The notes under the pieces: generated by a model
The model's database searches: none
What the model was told of the DNA's origin: nothing
What the model saw: only the letters and a program-made list of their open reading frames with translations
Shown here: one piece after another, positions 26,950-35,631 of the stretch
Layout of the letters: every line of letters starts with the position of its first letter
Numbering within the stretch: the stretch's first letter is position 1
Position numbers and translations under genes: made by a program
Origin: Myxococcales bacterium 68-20
GTDB lineage: Bacteria; Myxococcota_A; Polyangia; Polyangiales; Polyangiaceae
Length of the DNA: 64,000 bases
NCBI GenBank assembly: GCA_001899635.1
Contig: MKVQ01000006.1
Location: 1-64,000 of the forward strand
Direction: 5' to 3'

Positions 26950-28142
26950 GTGTGTGGCGCTCGACATTGGGCTTCGGCGCGGGCTCCGCATTCGTACTGG
27001 CAGGCGTGTTCGTCGGCGCGTGTGCATCGGACGAGACGCCCCTCAATCTCGATCCCGAGTCGACGGAAGTGGTCATTCCCGAGCGCGACGCCGGCCCCGA
27101 AGGCGACGCCGGCACTGCGGACGGTTCCGACGGGAGCGAGGCGTGCACCGACGACGACTGCGCGTTCTTTCCCGCCGAGTGTGAGCGGGGGGCGCTCTGC
27201 CCGAGCGGCCTGTTCGGAACGACCGCCGCCAACGGCGTGGATTGGCGCACGCGGGTGTCTGCGATTCGCGGACGCTCGGCGACGGATGCGTGGCTCGTCG
27301 GGACCGTCGGGCTGGCGGCCCACTTCGATGGTACGACGTGGAAGACCGCCGACGTCGGGACCGCCAAGTCGCTTCACTTCCTCCTGCTCGCGGAATCCGG
27401 TGAGCTCGCGTTCGGCACGCCCGACGAACTGTTCACGCGCGGATTCGGCGCTGGTGTCGGCCCCCCATCGCCGGATGGGTGGGTCAGCCGCGGGAGGGTA
27501 GCGCAGCCCGCGGGTGCGAGCCGCATTGTGACGACCGCATGGGGACTCCCCGGTTCCCGCGTGATGTGGGTTGCGACGAACGCCGAGGTGTGGCGCATCC
27601 GCGTCGGCGATGCCACGCTCACGACCTCGGCAGGGCTCACCAGGGCGGTGTGCAACAGCCTGCCGTGCAAGTACCTCCGAGGTCTCGACGGTGCATCCGC
27701 GAACGTCGTCTGGGGCGTCGGCGAGGCGGGAGCTGCGATACGCGTGGTCAACGCCGAGGCCGCGGTGCCGACGGTCGAAGTGTCGAACCCGCTGACGTGG
27801 CTCACGCTCAACGGCGTCTGGGCCGTATCCGACACCGAAGCGTGGGCCGTCGGAGCGCAGGGCACGATCATCCACAACGTCGGCGCAGCGTTCGACTGGG
27901 AGGTGGCCCAAGTGCCGACGCGCGCGCATCTGTACGCCGTGGCAGGCTCATCGTCGTCGGACATCTGGGCGGTCGGCGACCAGGGCGTGGTGCTCCATTA
28001 CGACGGAACGACGTGGTCGCGCGTGAAGGTCGCGGGAATGGGGCCGCGCAGGCCGGACCTCCGCGCGGTGTGGGTTCCGGAGCCCGGGAAAGTGTGGATT
28101 GGAGGCCAAGGGGTTCTCCTCTCGCTCGGAGACAAGCCATGA
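26946..28142 (+). CDS. Locus copy A, gene 5: lipoprotein with YCF48-like propeller repeats
   Basis: The 398-residue lipoprotein has its lipobox at VFVGAC (Cys26). A DAG-rich linker follows, then a short Cys cluster (CTDDDCAFFPAECERGALC). Next come four to five beta-propeller-type repeats of the pattern DxWxVGxxGxxxHxDGTTW: TDAWLVGTVGLAAHFDGTTW, EAWAVGAQGTIIHN, SDIWAVGDQGVVLHYDGTTW, then KVWIGGQGVLLSLG. Such repeats are typical of secreted propellers in Myxococcota. It is equivalent to 36812-38023. The start ATG overlaps gene 4's stop (ATGA). The ligand is unknown. Confidence 0.75.
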   Translation: MSVWRSTLGFGAGSAFVLAGVFVGACASDETPLNLDPESTEVVIPERDAGPEGDAGTADGSDGSEACTDDDCAFFPAECERGALCPSGLFGTTAANGVDWRTRVSAIRGRSATDAWLVGTVGLAAHFDGTTWKTADVGTAKSLHFLLLAESGELAFGTPDELFTRGFGAGVGPPSPDGWVSRGRVAQPAGASRIVTTAWGLPGSRVMWVATNAEVWRIRVGDATLTTSAGLTRAVCNSLPCKYLRGLDGASANVVWGVGEAGAAIRVVNAEAAVPTVEVSNPLTWLTLNGVWAVSDTEAWAVGAQGTIIHNVGAAFDWEVAQVPTRAHLYAVAGSSSSDIWAVGDQGVVLHYDGTTWSRVKVAGMGPRRPDLRAVWVPEPGKVWIGGQGVLLSLGDKP

Positions 28143-29569
28143 GACGACGATTCTTGGTCGCAACGTCAGCAGCGACGCTGGCTACCCTCGTCGCCTGCGC
28201 GGCGGCGGATGGAGAGGCAGTGTCGCCGGTGCCCGCTGAGGACGGTGGAACGGTGATCCCGGAGGCGGCACCTCCCATCGAGGCGGACGACGCGGAGGCG
28301 CCGAGGCGCGACGCGTCGGTTTCGCTCACGTGCAACGACCAGGGGTGGTGCGAGACGGAGCTGCCGGATCCGGACCTGACGCTGTTCGACGTTTGGCCGT
28401 TCGAGAAGAGCGCGTTTGCCATTGCGCAGAGCGAGACGCTGGGAACGAAGCTCCTCGAGTGGACCGAGGCGACGAACAAGTGGGCCTACGTCGACGACAA
28501 CTCGCAGAACACGTACAAGAGCGGTCACTACACGGGGAAGATGTTCGCCCCGAGCGAGAACGAGGTCTACTTCATCACGGCACCAGGCGTCGTCTTCCAC
28601 GGAACACGCGCCAACCCACAATCCGCGTTCACGTGGGAGTCGGCGCGTCTTCCCTACGACGGTCCTGTCTACCCCGATCGAGATCCGGGGGTCGCCTGGT
28701 CGGAAAACAACCCGGCGATACCGCGGCATCTCGCCTACGCGCTCGGCGTCTTCGGTACGTCGAAGGACGACGTCTACGCGTGGTTTGGCAATCGCATCTT
28801 CCGTCGGACTAGCGTCGGCGGCGCGTCTCCGAGTTGGGTCTCCGAGTTCGTCGCAGAAGATCCCGACGTGTCCGCGGACGAGTCTTTCTACATCTTCAAC
28901 GCCGCGAAGGGAGAAGGCGACGAAACCTGGTTCGTCGGTGGACGCGGCACGTACAGGAGCTCTGGCTACTACGGCTGTCCGACGCTGTACCGTCGCACCG
29001 CCGCCGGTTATTCGGCGGTCATCAACGGCTCGATTGCCAACTCCGAGTGCTCAGCGCTGCCGGGATCACTCGACCCAACCTGGTGGATCGACGACGGCTG
29101 GGAACTACCGCATGGCGTTCCGTCTTCGGTTTTCGGCTGGGGAGCGGCGGTGATCTCGGTCGGCTCCGGACAGGCCGTCCTTCTGCTCGATAGCGACTAC
29201 TACTACTTCTATTACGTCAACCTCGCAGCGGACATCGCTCGGGTCAACGTGATCAATTCCGTCGTCCCGCCGAGCATGAGCCCCCCGATCCATCACTCCG
29301 GCGTCCGCTTAGGCGATCGGATGTGGATGACCGGTGAGGGCACCACGTTCAGCTCGGAGATCAAAAAGGAGGCGTGGGAGGCGTCGCTCGGCATCGGCTC
29401 GCCGGCGGACTTCCAGGGTGGGCCCGGAGTTGGTGCGCTGGTCGAGATGTCCAGCGTGGCGATGAACGGGCGCTACCTGAACGAGCCACTCTACCAAGTC
29501 CGAGGACCGTCGACGAACAACCTCTGGGTAGTCGGAAAGCACTATGCACTTCACAAAAAGACGCCTTGA
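28139..29569 (+). CDS. Locus copy A, gene 6: lipoprotein with propeller-like domain
   Basis: The 476-residue lipoprotein has the lipobox LVAC at residue 20 and an acidic/Pro linker. The conserved core LPDPDLTLFDVWPFEKSAFA, IAQSETLGTKLLEWTEATNK and FAPSENEVYFITAPGVVFHG is shared with the product of 38020-39324. Several strands (SKDDVYAWFGNRIFRRTSVG; GDETWFVGGRGTY) resemble propeller blades. The last residues are LWVVGKHYALHKKTP; both paralogues end HKKTP or HKTTP. The gene overlaps gene 7 by 26 nt. It is unrelated to any family I know and is presumably displayed on the cell surface. Confidence 0.65.
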   Translation: MRRRFLVATSAATLATLVACAAADGEAVSPVPAEDGGTVIPEAAPPIEADDAEAPRRDASVSLTCNDQGWCETELPDPDLTLFDVWPFEKSAFAIAQSETLGTKLLEWTEATNKWAYVDDNSQNTYKSGHYTGKMFAPSENEVYFITAPGVVFHGTRANPQSAFTWESARLPYDGPVYPDRDPGVAWSENNPAIPRHLAYALGVFGTSKDDVYAWFGNRIFRRTSVGGASPSWVSEFVAEDPDVSADESFYIFNAAKGEGDETWFVGGRGTYRSSGYYGCPTLYRRTAAGYSAVINGSIANSECSALPGSLDPTWWIDDGWELPHGVPSSVFGWGAAVISVGSGQAVLLLDSDYYYFYYVNLAADIARVNVINSVVPPSMSPPIHHSGVRLGDRMWMTGEGTTFSSEIKKEAWEASLGIGSPADFQGGPGVGALVEMSSVAMNGRYLNEPLYQVRGPSTNNLWVVGKHYALHKKTP

Positions 29570-30920
29570 CCGGCAACGTTCTGGGCTGTTCGTCGCGATC
29601 TCGGTGCTCGCCGCTTCGGCGGTGGCCCTGAGCTGTTCGAGCACGGATGAGCCGGAGCTTCAGACGCCCGCCGATACCGATGCGGGCTCGGAGAGCTCGG
29701 ACGCGTCCTCCGAGGCCGACGCGAGCGCCGATGCGAGCGATGCGGATGCAGCCATCTTCGACGGGAAGCCGCTTCCCGTCGTGTGCGAGTCGAAGCCGTG
29801 CGCGACCGAGCTCGTGACGACGCTCGGTGCCGACGAGAACGATGGCGCCGAGGGGTTCTGCGTATTGCTCGACGATGGCACGGTCGCGTGTTGGGGCGCG
29901 AACGGCGCGGGGCAACTCGGCCGCGGTGAGGCCGAAGATGAAGAGCTCTTCGACAGTGCAACGGCGGCCAAGGTCGTTGGCCTCTCGAACGTCGCGGCGC
30001 TCGACCGCACGTGTGCGCTGGACAAGAGCGGCGGCGTTTGGTGCTGGGGAAGCGGTCCCTTTCGCTGGGAAGAAAGCGGCGTGGTCAACGCCCGCTCCAC
30101 CTCGCCGGTGAAGCTCCCGCTACCGCCCGCCACGAGCGTGGCACGCAGCTTCAAGACCGCATGCGCAATCGTGGGCGACGACGATGTTCGTTGTTGGGGC
30201 GACAACGGGCTCGGTCAGCTCGGACCGACCACGATGAACTTCAACGGCGAGCCGCAGCAGGCGGAGCTCCCTGCGGGATCACCTGCATCGTCGCTGGCAG
30301 TGGGCAACACCACCTTCGTCCTTCGCGCGGATGGCTCACTCGTGACGTGGGGCGGCAACCCGGGCATTGGACGTGTATCGGCGAGCTTCCCGGACCCGCG
30401 CCCGCAACCCATCTCGCTCTCGGGCGTCACGCAAATCGACGCCACGCACAACAATACGTGCGCGATAGCGAATGGTAAGGCGTATTGCTGGGGCGCGCGC
30501 CTCGTCCCCACCAAGGGAACGGTCGTTGAGCGAGCGCTCCCCGAGCCGGTGGTCGCACCCGAGCCTCTCGTTCGAATCGCGACGACCCACTCGGAAGGGA
30601 AATACTATTCTTTCAGCAAGAGGTTCGTCGGATTCAAACCCTACCGCTGGTGCGGCGTGGGCGCTTCGGGAAGCCTCTACTGCTGGGGCTACAACACCAG
30701 CGGACAGGCGGGAACAGGGGACCAAGAGTTCGTCACCCGCGCGACGTTGGTCGACGGCCTTCCAGCGAAGGTGGCGCGCGTGCGGACGACGATGAACTCG
30801 ACATGCGCGCTGCTCACGACCGGCAAGGTGTACTGCTGGGGCAGCAACTATCACGGGCAGCTCGGCAACGGGCTGAATCGAGGCAGAAGCTTCGTTCCGA
30901 CAGAGGTGGTGCTTCCATGA
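29544..30920 (+). CDS. Locus copy A, gene 7: RCC1-repeat lipoprotein
   Basis: The 458-residue protein has a late lipobox (ASAVALSC, Cys31) after a basic N-terminus, and an Asp/Ala/Ser-rich linker. RCC1-type propeller repeats follow, each with the CWGxNxxGQLG signature: VACWGANGAGQLG, VRCWGDNGLGQLG, LYCWGYNTSGQAG, VYCWGSNYHGQLG. Intervening CAL/CAI strands complete the blades. RCC1 propellers serve as protein-binding platforms. Its start lies 26 nt inside gene 6, and the paralogous pair in copy B has the same 26-nt overlap. The stop overlaps the ATG of gene 8. Confidence 0.8.
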   Translation: MHFTKRRLDRQRSGLFVAISVLAASAVALSCSSTDEPELQTPADTDAGSESSDASSEADASADASDADAAIFDGKPLPVVCESKPCATELVTTLGADENDGAEGFCVLLDDGTVACWGANGAGQLGRGEAEDEELFDSATAAKVVGLSNVAALDRTCALDKSGGVWCWGSGPFRWEESGVVNARSTSPVKLPLPPATSVARSFKTACAIVGDDDVRCWGDNGLGQLGPTTMNFNGEPQQAELPAGSPASSLAVGNTTFVLRADGSLVTWGGNPGIGRVSASFPDPRPQPISLSGVTQIDATHNNTCAIANGKAYCWGARLVPTKGTVVERALPEPVVAPEPLVRIATTHSEGKYYSFSKRFVGFKPYRWCGVGASGSLYCWGYNTSGQAGTGDQEFVTRATLVDGLPAKVARVRTTMNSTCALLTTGKVYCWGSNYHGQLGNGLNRGRSFVPTEVVLP

Positions 30921-32692
30921 CGAGACGTTTCGCCACCCCCGTGGCCCTTTCGATGGCCTGCCTCGCGGTCGTCGCAGTCGCTGGGGCATGCGCCAGCGAT
31001 CGTGATGCGTTCGTCAAGGAGCCTGAGCTCATCCCGCCGACGCCGTCGACGCCGGAAGCCGATGCCGGCGATTGTCGGCTCCAGTGCTCCCTCGATGGGC
31101 GCTCCGTCATTCAGTCCTGCACCGGAGCGGTCGTGGAGAAGTGTGCCGACACGCTCGCATGCGGCGCGGCCCAATGCCAGGAGCCCTGCGCAGCGGCGGC
31201 GGCCGACTCGAGCTCGAACGGCTGCGAGTTCTACGTGCAGAACTTCGCCTACAACGAAGATGGTTGCCTCGCGGCGTTCATCGTCAACACGTCGGCGCAG
31301 CCCGTGACGATCGGCCTCGACAAGTCCGGCGAGGCCCTGGACCTCTCCAAAGCCGTTTGGCGCACGAATCCCGGTGACGCCAAACTTTTTGAGCATTCTG
31401 GGCCAATCCCGCCCGGGGAGAGCGTCGTCCTTTTCATCGCCAGCCCCAATCCAGAAGCGAAGGCGCTCTACGGCGACGGCGCGGTCGCGTGTCCCGAGGG
31501 GGTCGTTGCCGCAACGAAAGGCTCGACCCTCTATCGTTCGGGCATCGCATCATCGCTTCATTTGACGGCGTCCGCTCCCGTTTCGGCCGTGGCCATGTAC
31601 CCGTTCGGGGGCGCTCCAAGCCACAAGCCCGCGACGACCCTGCTCATGCCCGTCGTGACCTGGGCCAAGGAGCACGTGCTCATCGACGGCTGGGAGTTCA
31701 ACGTCGGAGTGCCGGCCACGCAGATCGTCGCGGCGCAGGACGGAACGGAGATCACCCTCATCCCGACGAAGTCGGTTCAGGACGGCGCCAAGATCAAGGG
31801 CGGGCCTCCGAAAGTGCCGCTGACCTACTCGCTCGACAAAGGGGAGTACCTTCAGCTCAGTCAGCCCGACCAGCTCGCCGGCAGCCTGGTGCTTTCGAGC
31901 AAGCCGACGAGCGTCTTCGGGGGACACACCTGCGCGTTCATTCCCTCGAACAACGGCGCATGCGACATGCTCTGGCAACAGATTCCGTCGTTCGACCAGT
32001 GGGGGTCGGAGTACGTCGGCGTTGGCTACCGCCAGCGAACGGAATCGCCCAATGAGTTCATGCCCTACCGCATCGTGGCGGCGCAGGACGGGACGCGACT
32101 CGACTACGATCCGTACATCCCGCCGGGCGCGCCGACGGAGATGAACGCGGGCGACAACGTGACGTTCCCGGTCCGCGTGAACGAAACGTTCGTCGTCCGA
32201 ACGCAGGATCCGGAGCACCCCATCTACGTGGCCGCGTACATGACCGGCCGTACCGGAGGCTACTTCGGCACTCCGGACATGGCTGGCAGCGGAGACCCGG
32301 AGTTCGTCAACGTCGTCCCCGCGGGGCAATGGCTGAACTCGTACTCGTTCTACGCGGACCCGTCGTACGAGGAGACCTCGCTCGTCGTCGTTCGCGCAAA
32401 AGAGCGCGACAAGTTCGAAGACGTTTGGCTCGAGTGCGCCGGCATCCTCGAGGGCTGGACGCCGATCGGAACGCGTGGCGACTACGAGTTCGTGCGTGTC
32501 GATCTGCAGCGGAAGGGCGGCCCTGGGCAGTCGTTCGGCGACAAGGCTTGCCGGACCGGGCTTCACCGCATGAAGAGCGATGGGCCGTTCACCGCGACGA
32601 TCTGGGGCTGGGCGTTCGCCGCAAGCTACGCCTATCCCGGCGGCATGGCGCTCCGGAAGCTCGTCGATACGCCGCTGCTGCCGATCAAGTGA
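30917..32692 (+). CDS. Locus copy A, gene 8: IgGFc-binding-domain-like lipoprotein
   Basis: The 591-residue lipoprotein (lipobox AGAC) has an N-terminal Cys cluster (CRLQCSLDGRSVIQSC; CADTLACGAAQCQEPC). The remaining ~450 residues resemble the IgGFc-binding N-terminal domain found in many bacterial surface proteins. Its pattern features here are VVTWAKEHVLIDGWE, ATQIVAAQDGTEITLIPT, AGSLVLSSKPTSVFGGHTCA, QIPSFDQWGSEYVGVGYRQR and YRIVAAQDGTRLDYDP. These domains are thought to mediate extracellular binding; the ligand here is unknown. It closes the copy A operon and is followed after about 8 nt by a strong hairpin. Confidence 0.75.
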   Translation: MTRRFATPVALSMACLAVVAVAGACASDRDAFVKEPELIPPTPSTPEADAGDCRLQCSLDGRSVIQSCTGAVVEKCADTLACGAAQCQEPCAAAAADSSSNGCEFYVQNFAYNEDGCLAAFIVNTSAQPVTIGLDKSGEALDLSKAVWRTNPGDAKLFEHSGPIPPGESVVLFIASPNPEAKALYGDGAVACPEGVVAATKGSTLYRSGIASSLHLTASAPVSAVAMYPFGGAPSHKPATTLLMPVVTWAKEHVLIDGWEFNVGVPATQIVAAQDGTEITLIPTKSVQDGAKIKGGPPKVPLTYSLDKGEYLQLSQPDQLAGSLVLSSKPTSVFGGHTCAFIPSNNGACDMLWQQIPSFDQWGSEYVGVGYRQRTESPNEFMPYRIVAAQDGTRLDYDPYIPPGAPTEMNAGDNVTFPVRVNETFVVRTQDPEHPIYVAAYMTGRTGGYFGTPDMAGSGDPEFVNVVPAGQWLNSYSFYADPSYEETSLVVVRAKERDKFEDVWLECAGILEGWTPIGTRGDYEFVRVDLQRKGGPGQSFGDKACRTGLHRMKSDGPFTATIWGWAFAASYAYPGGMALRKLVDTPLLPIK

Positions 32693-32700
32693 GCGTCGAG

Positions 32701-32724
32701 CGCCGCTCGCAACCGCGAGCGGCG
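32701..32724 (+). terminator. Hairpin at the end of locus copy A
   Basis: A perfect 10-bp GC stem (CGCCGCTCGC / GCGAGCGGCG) with a 4-nt loop lies 8 nt after the stop of gene 8. There is no T-tract, so it may block or process RNA rather than act as a classical terminator. Confidence 0.5.
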
Positions 32725-33141
32725 CCGTCACCGAGCTTCGTCAGCGCAGAGCACCGCTCGCGGCGGGCCCTCCACGGGTAGTGGCGCGCTCTGAGGGCTG
32801 CGCGGACCTCGGCGGCAAGCTCAGCAAAAGACGCGGGGCGAGCGTCGGGCCGTTGGTGGTCGAGACGGAGCGGCGGAGTGAGTGATGGTGGCGACGCTGG
32901 GCCGAGCGGCCACGGCGCTCCAGGCCCGTCGGTCGCGCTTACGCTCATGCGAGCCAGTTCTCTGCTCGACATCGGCTAGACGCGGCCGCTGGGCGACGTC
33001 TATGGTGTCTCACTCTGTCTGCGCTTCGGCAGCCGCTCCACGGGCCGCCGACACGCTGGTACAGTGGCTTCGAGGCGCTGGAAGACGTGGTCGACGCTCG
33101 AAGAGCCCGCCGTTCGGCTCAAGCCGCGCTGTTCGAGTGAC
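32725..33141. other. Intergenic region between the two tandem locus copies
   Basis: No protein-like frame is visible. It should contain the promoter of copy B. I found no convincing ECF-type or sigma70 motif by eye. The in-frame extension of gene 1 (from 33064) runs into its right end but lacks a credible leader. Confidence 0.4.
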
Positions 33142-34164
33142 ATGCGCCTGGGCCTACGTCTTGCTCGGGCAGCTCTGTCTTGCGCGTTCGTCATCGCGGG
33201 AAGCTCCTCGGCTCGTGCGGCCCCGTCTGGCTCGCCGTCGATCGACGAGGCACTCGAATCGCCCGACAGCGACCCCTGCCTGACACGCGCGTCACTCGTC
33301 GGCGGGATCTCACGTTGGCTGGAGCGCGATGATGTCGGCGGCATGCTCCGCGTGCGCGTGCACGGCTCTTCGAAGTCGGAGGTGCGCTTCGAGATCGTGC
33401 GCGAAGGAAGCACGGTCGCGCGCGTATTCGATGCACGCACGATGTCCTGCGAGGCGCTGCGCGGGGTCGTGACATTCTCGATCGCCATCGCGATCGAATC
33501 TGCGCTTCGCGAGGCGCGTGCCGAAGCGCAGTCGAAGGAGCTCACGGCCGAGATGGAGCCGGAGATCCCGCCAAGCATCGCCGCACCAAAGCCCTCGGGC
33601 ACACGGACACTCACGAACGACGCGCCGAAGCCGAGGAAGACGGGAAGCCTGCGCGTGTCGCTCGAGGAGGTCGTCCTCGTCGGAAATCCGCCTGGGGTAT
33701 CGCTCGGCGCGGAGCTCGGGTTCGCTCGACGCTTCGAAAGCGGGTGGGAGCTCGCAGCCGGCGCACTGCAGACGACCGGATCGGCAACCTTCACCCTCGG
33801 TGACGAGACCGCAAGGACTTGGCTGACCACAGGGTGGGCACGCGCCTGCCGCGAGCTTCCAACTCCATGGAGGACGCTGCACCTGGCGCTGTGCGCGGGC
33901 GGCGGGGCGGGGAGCCTTTCGATGCGTGGCTACGGCCCGAGCGGCCGATCGGCGAGCCTCTTTTGGGGAGCGCTCTACCTGCGCGGCGAGGCCGAGTTGC
34001 CGATCACCTCGCACCTTTCGCTGCGTTTCGGCCTCGCTCCGGAGGTCGTCGTCGCGCGTCCGTCGCTCGTCATCGTGGAGACCGGTACCGGCCGTCCTCG
34101 CCATCGCCTCACGACGCAGGCGACCGCGTTTGCGCTCTCCGCCGGCCTTGTGTTGTCGTTCTAG
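33142..34164 (+). CDS. Locus copy B, gene 1: secreted outer-membrane-like protein
   Basis: The 340-residue protein has a signal peptide (LRLARAALSCAFVIAGSSSA, cleavage near ARA). The first domain (CLTRASLVGGISRWLERDDV; MSCEALRGVVTFSIAIAIES) matches the design of the copy A protein at 22993, although identity is low. A Lys/Pro-rich linker and a strand-rich, Gly-rich C-terminal part follow (SLRFGLAPEVVVARPSLVIV), ending SAGLVLSF with a C-terminal Phe, as in outer-membrane barrels. The ATG at 33142 places the signal peptide at the start; longer in-frame starts do not. Confidence 0.65.
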   Translation: MRLGLRLARAALSCAFVIAGSSSARAAPSGSPSIDEALESPDSDPCLTRASLVGGISRWLERDDVGGMLRVRVHGSSKSEVRFEIVREGSTVARVFDARTMSCEALRGVVTFSIAIAIESALREARAEAQSKELTAEMEPEIPPSIAAPKPSGTRTLTNDAPKPRKTGSLRVSLEEVVLVGNPPGVSLGAELGFARRFESGWELAAGALQTTGSATFTLGDETARTWLTTGWARACRELPTPWRTLHLALCAGGGAGSLSMRGYGPSGRSASLFWGALYLRGEAELPITSHLSLRFGLAPEVVVARPSLVIVETGTGRPRHRLTTQATAFALSAGLVLSF

Positions 34165-34234
34165 GACCGGGCCGTTCGAATTCCTGCAACACAAGTCCTG
34201 CTGGCAGCGAGAAAGGGCCAGAAGGAACGTCCGA

Positions 34235-34846
34235 ATGGTCTCCGTCCCCATCGACGAGCTCGACCGTATGCAGGTCGAGCCGAGCGCGCATGCCCTTGTC
34301 ATGAAGAATCTTCGGGCGGACGTGTCTTCAACTGACGAGTGGCCTCTCCGAGAGCTCTTCCGTGCGCACGCGGGATTCGTCGCGGCGTTCGTACGGCGTT
34401 CGGGGCTCTGCGAGCATGAAGTCGACGATTGCGTCCAGGAGGTGTTCCTCCTCGCCCACCGATTGGGTGGCTACCGTCCAGGGCCGGCAAAGCCACGCAC
34501 GTGGCTCGCCTCGATCGCCTTGAACGTCGTGCGCAGCACGATCCGAAAACATGCGCGCCGACGCACTGTCGCCGACGAGGAGAAGCTTGCGTCGGCGTTG
34601 GCCGACGAGACGGATCCGTTCAGCCGCGCGGCGGCGATCGAGGCGCTGTCCGTCATGCAGTCGATCTTGGACGTCCTCGACGAGGACCAACGAACCGCAT
34701 TCCTTTTGCACGAAGTGCATGGCGAGGAGTGTTCCTCGATCGCGGCCGCATTCGGCGTTCCCGAAGGCACGGTTCGTTCACGTGTTCACCGCGCGAAACA
34801 GATGCTCATTGCCGAGTACGAGAAGAGGTCGAGGAGAAGCCCATGA
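34235..34846 (+). CDS. Locus copy B, gene 2: ECF-type RNA polymerase sigma factor
   Basis: The 203-residue product has region 2 (LRELFRAHAGFVAAFVRRSG; CEHEVDDCVQEVFLLAHRLG; PRTWLASIALNVVRSTIRKH) and region 4 (ILDVLDEDQRTAFLLHEVHG; IAAAFGVPEGTVRSRVHRAK), the last being a standard helix-turn-helix. The tail is Arg-rich. The stop overlaps the ATG of gene 3 (ATGA). It diverges clearly from the copy A sigma factor in the region 4 recognition helix (EGTVRSRVHR against LFTAYSRLRA), so the two copies probably recognise different promoters. It would be expected to control the copy B lipoprotein operon. Confidence 0.92.
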   Translation: MVSVPIDELDRMQVEPSAHALVMKNLRADVSSTDEWPLRELFRAHAGFVAAFVRRSGLCEHEVDDCVQEVFLLAHRLGGYRPGPAKPRTWLASIALNVVRSTIRKHARRRTVADEEKLASALADETDPFSRAAAIEALSVMQSILDVLDEDQRTAFLLHEVHGEECSSIAAAFGVPEGTVRSRVHRAKQMLIAEYEKRSRRSP

Positions 34847-35631
34847 GGGACGAACTGTCAAACGACCAGGAGGTCCCTGCGCAAATGCAGAATGCGCTCG
34901 CCTTGCTCGAGCGCGAAAGCGGGCGCGGCTACGACGTCGAACGTGGGCTTGCCTCGCTCGAAAAGATCGTCGGGACGAGCGCGAGCGGTCAGGGCGCTCC
35001 ACGATCGTCTGCGCGCTCTCCATTCGGATGGACAGCCGCTGGGATGATTGGCGTCGGCGCGCTGCTTGGGATTGTGGCCTACGCAACCGTGTCGAATGCT
35101 CCCTCCGAGGGACGAGTAGAAAGCACTGGGCCGGCGCCCTCCGTCGCCTCGCCGGCTCCGCGCACGGCCGATTCGCCAGCCGTCACCGCCCCTGACATCG
35201 TTTCGAGCGCGGTCACCGTCGAGTCACTGCCGAGCGCACCCATTGCCGCTTCTACGGCGGGCTCGAGATCCCCTCGCAACGTAGGCGCCGCGCGGTCGGC
35301 GCGACCGGACCTGCGCGAGACCGCGCCTCCCTCCGAGGATCTGGCGCACGCGGAGCTCGTACACGCCGCCCGACTTCGTGCGCTGGCGGCCGTCGATCCG
35401 AGCGCTGCGCTCCGAGAGGCAGCAGAGGGCGACCGCCTCTTCGCTCGAGGCGTATTGGGCGAGGAGCGCGAAGCGATTGCGATCGGCGCACTGGCGAAGC
35501 TCGGGCGTACGCAGGAGGTCCACGCGCGCGCCGCGCGGTATCTCGCGGCGCATCCCACCGGCCCTTTGGCCGAAGAGGTCAGGCAGCTCGCACGAGCGGC
35601 TAGCGGCTCGTCGCCGGAGGAGCTTCGATGA
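34843..35631 (+). CDS. Locus copy B, gene 3: single-pass membrane protein, probable anti-sigma or sigma-partner protein
   Basis: The 262-residue protein has a cytoplasmic N-terminus (about 60 residues), a membrane helix near residues 66-85 (AAGMIGVGALLGIVAYATVS), a Pro/Ala/Ser-rich linker, and a C-terminal helical TPR-like domain (LVHAARLRALAAVDPSAALR; EREAIAIGALAKLGRTQEVH; AARYLAAHPTGPLAEEVRQL). It has the same topology as 24905-25639. Its ATG overlaps the sigma factor stop, and its own stop overlaps the ATG of gene 4. The sigma-restraining role is inferred from position and topology. Confidence 0.7.
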   Translation: MRDELSNDQEVPAQMQNALALLERESGRGYDVERGLASLEKIVGTSASGQGAPRSSARSPFGWTAAGMIGVGALLGIVAYATVSNAPSEGRVESTGPAPSVASPAPRTADSPAVTAPDIVSSAVTVESLPSAPIAASTAGSRSPRNVGAARSARPDLRETAPPSEDLAHAELVHAARLRALAAVDPSAALREAAEGDRLFARGVLGEEREAIAIGALAKLGRTQEVHARAARYLAAHPTGPLAEEVRQLARAASGSSPEELR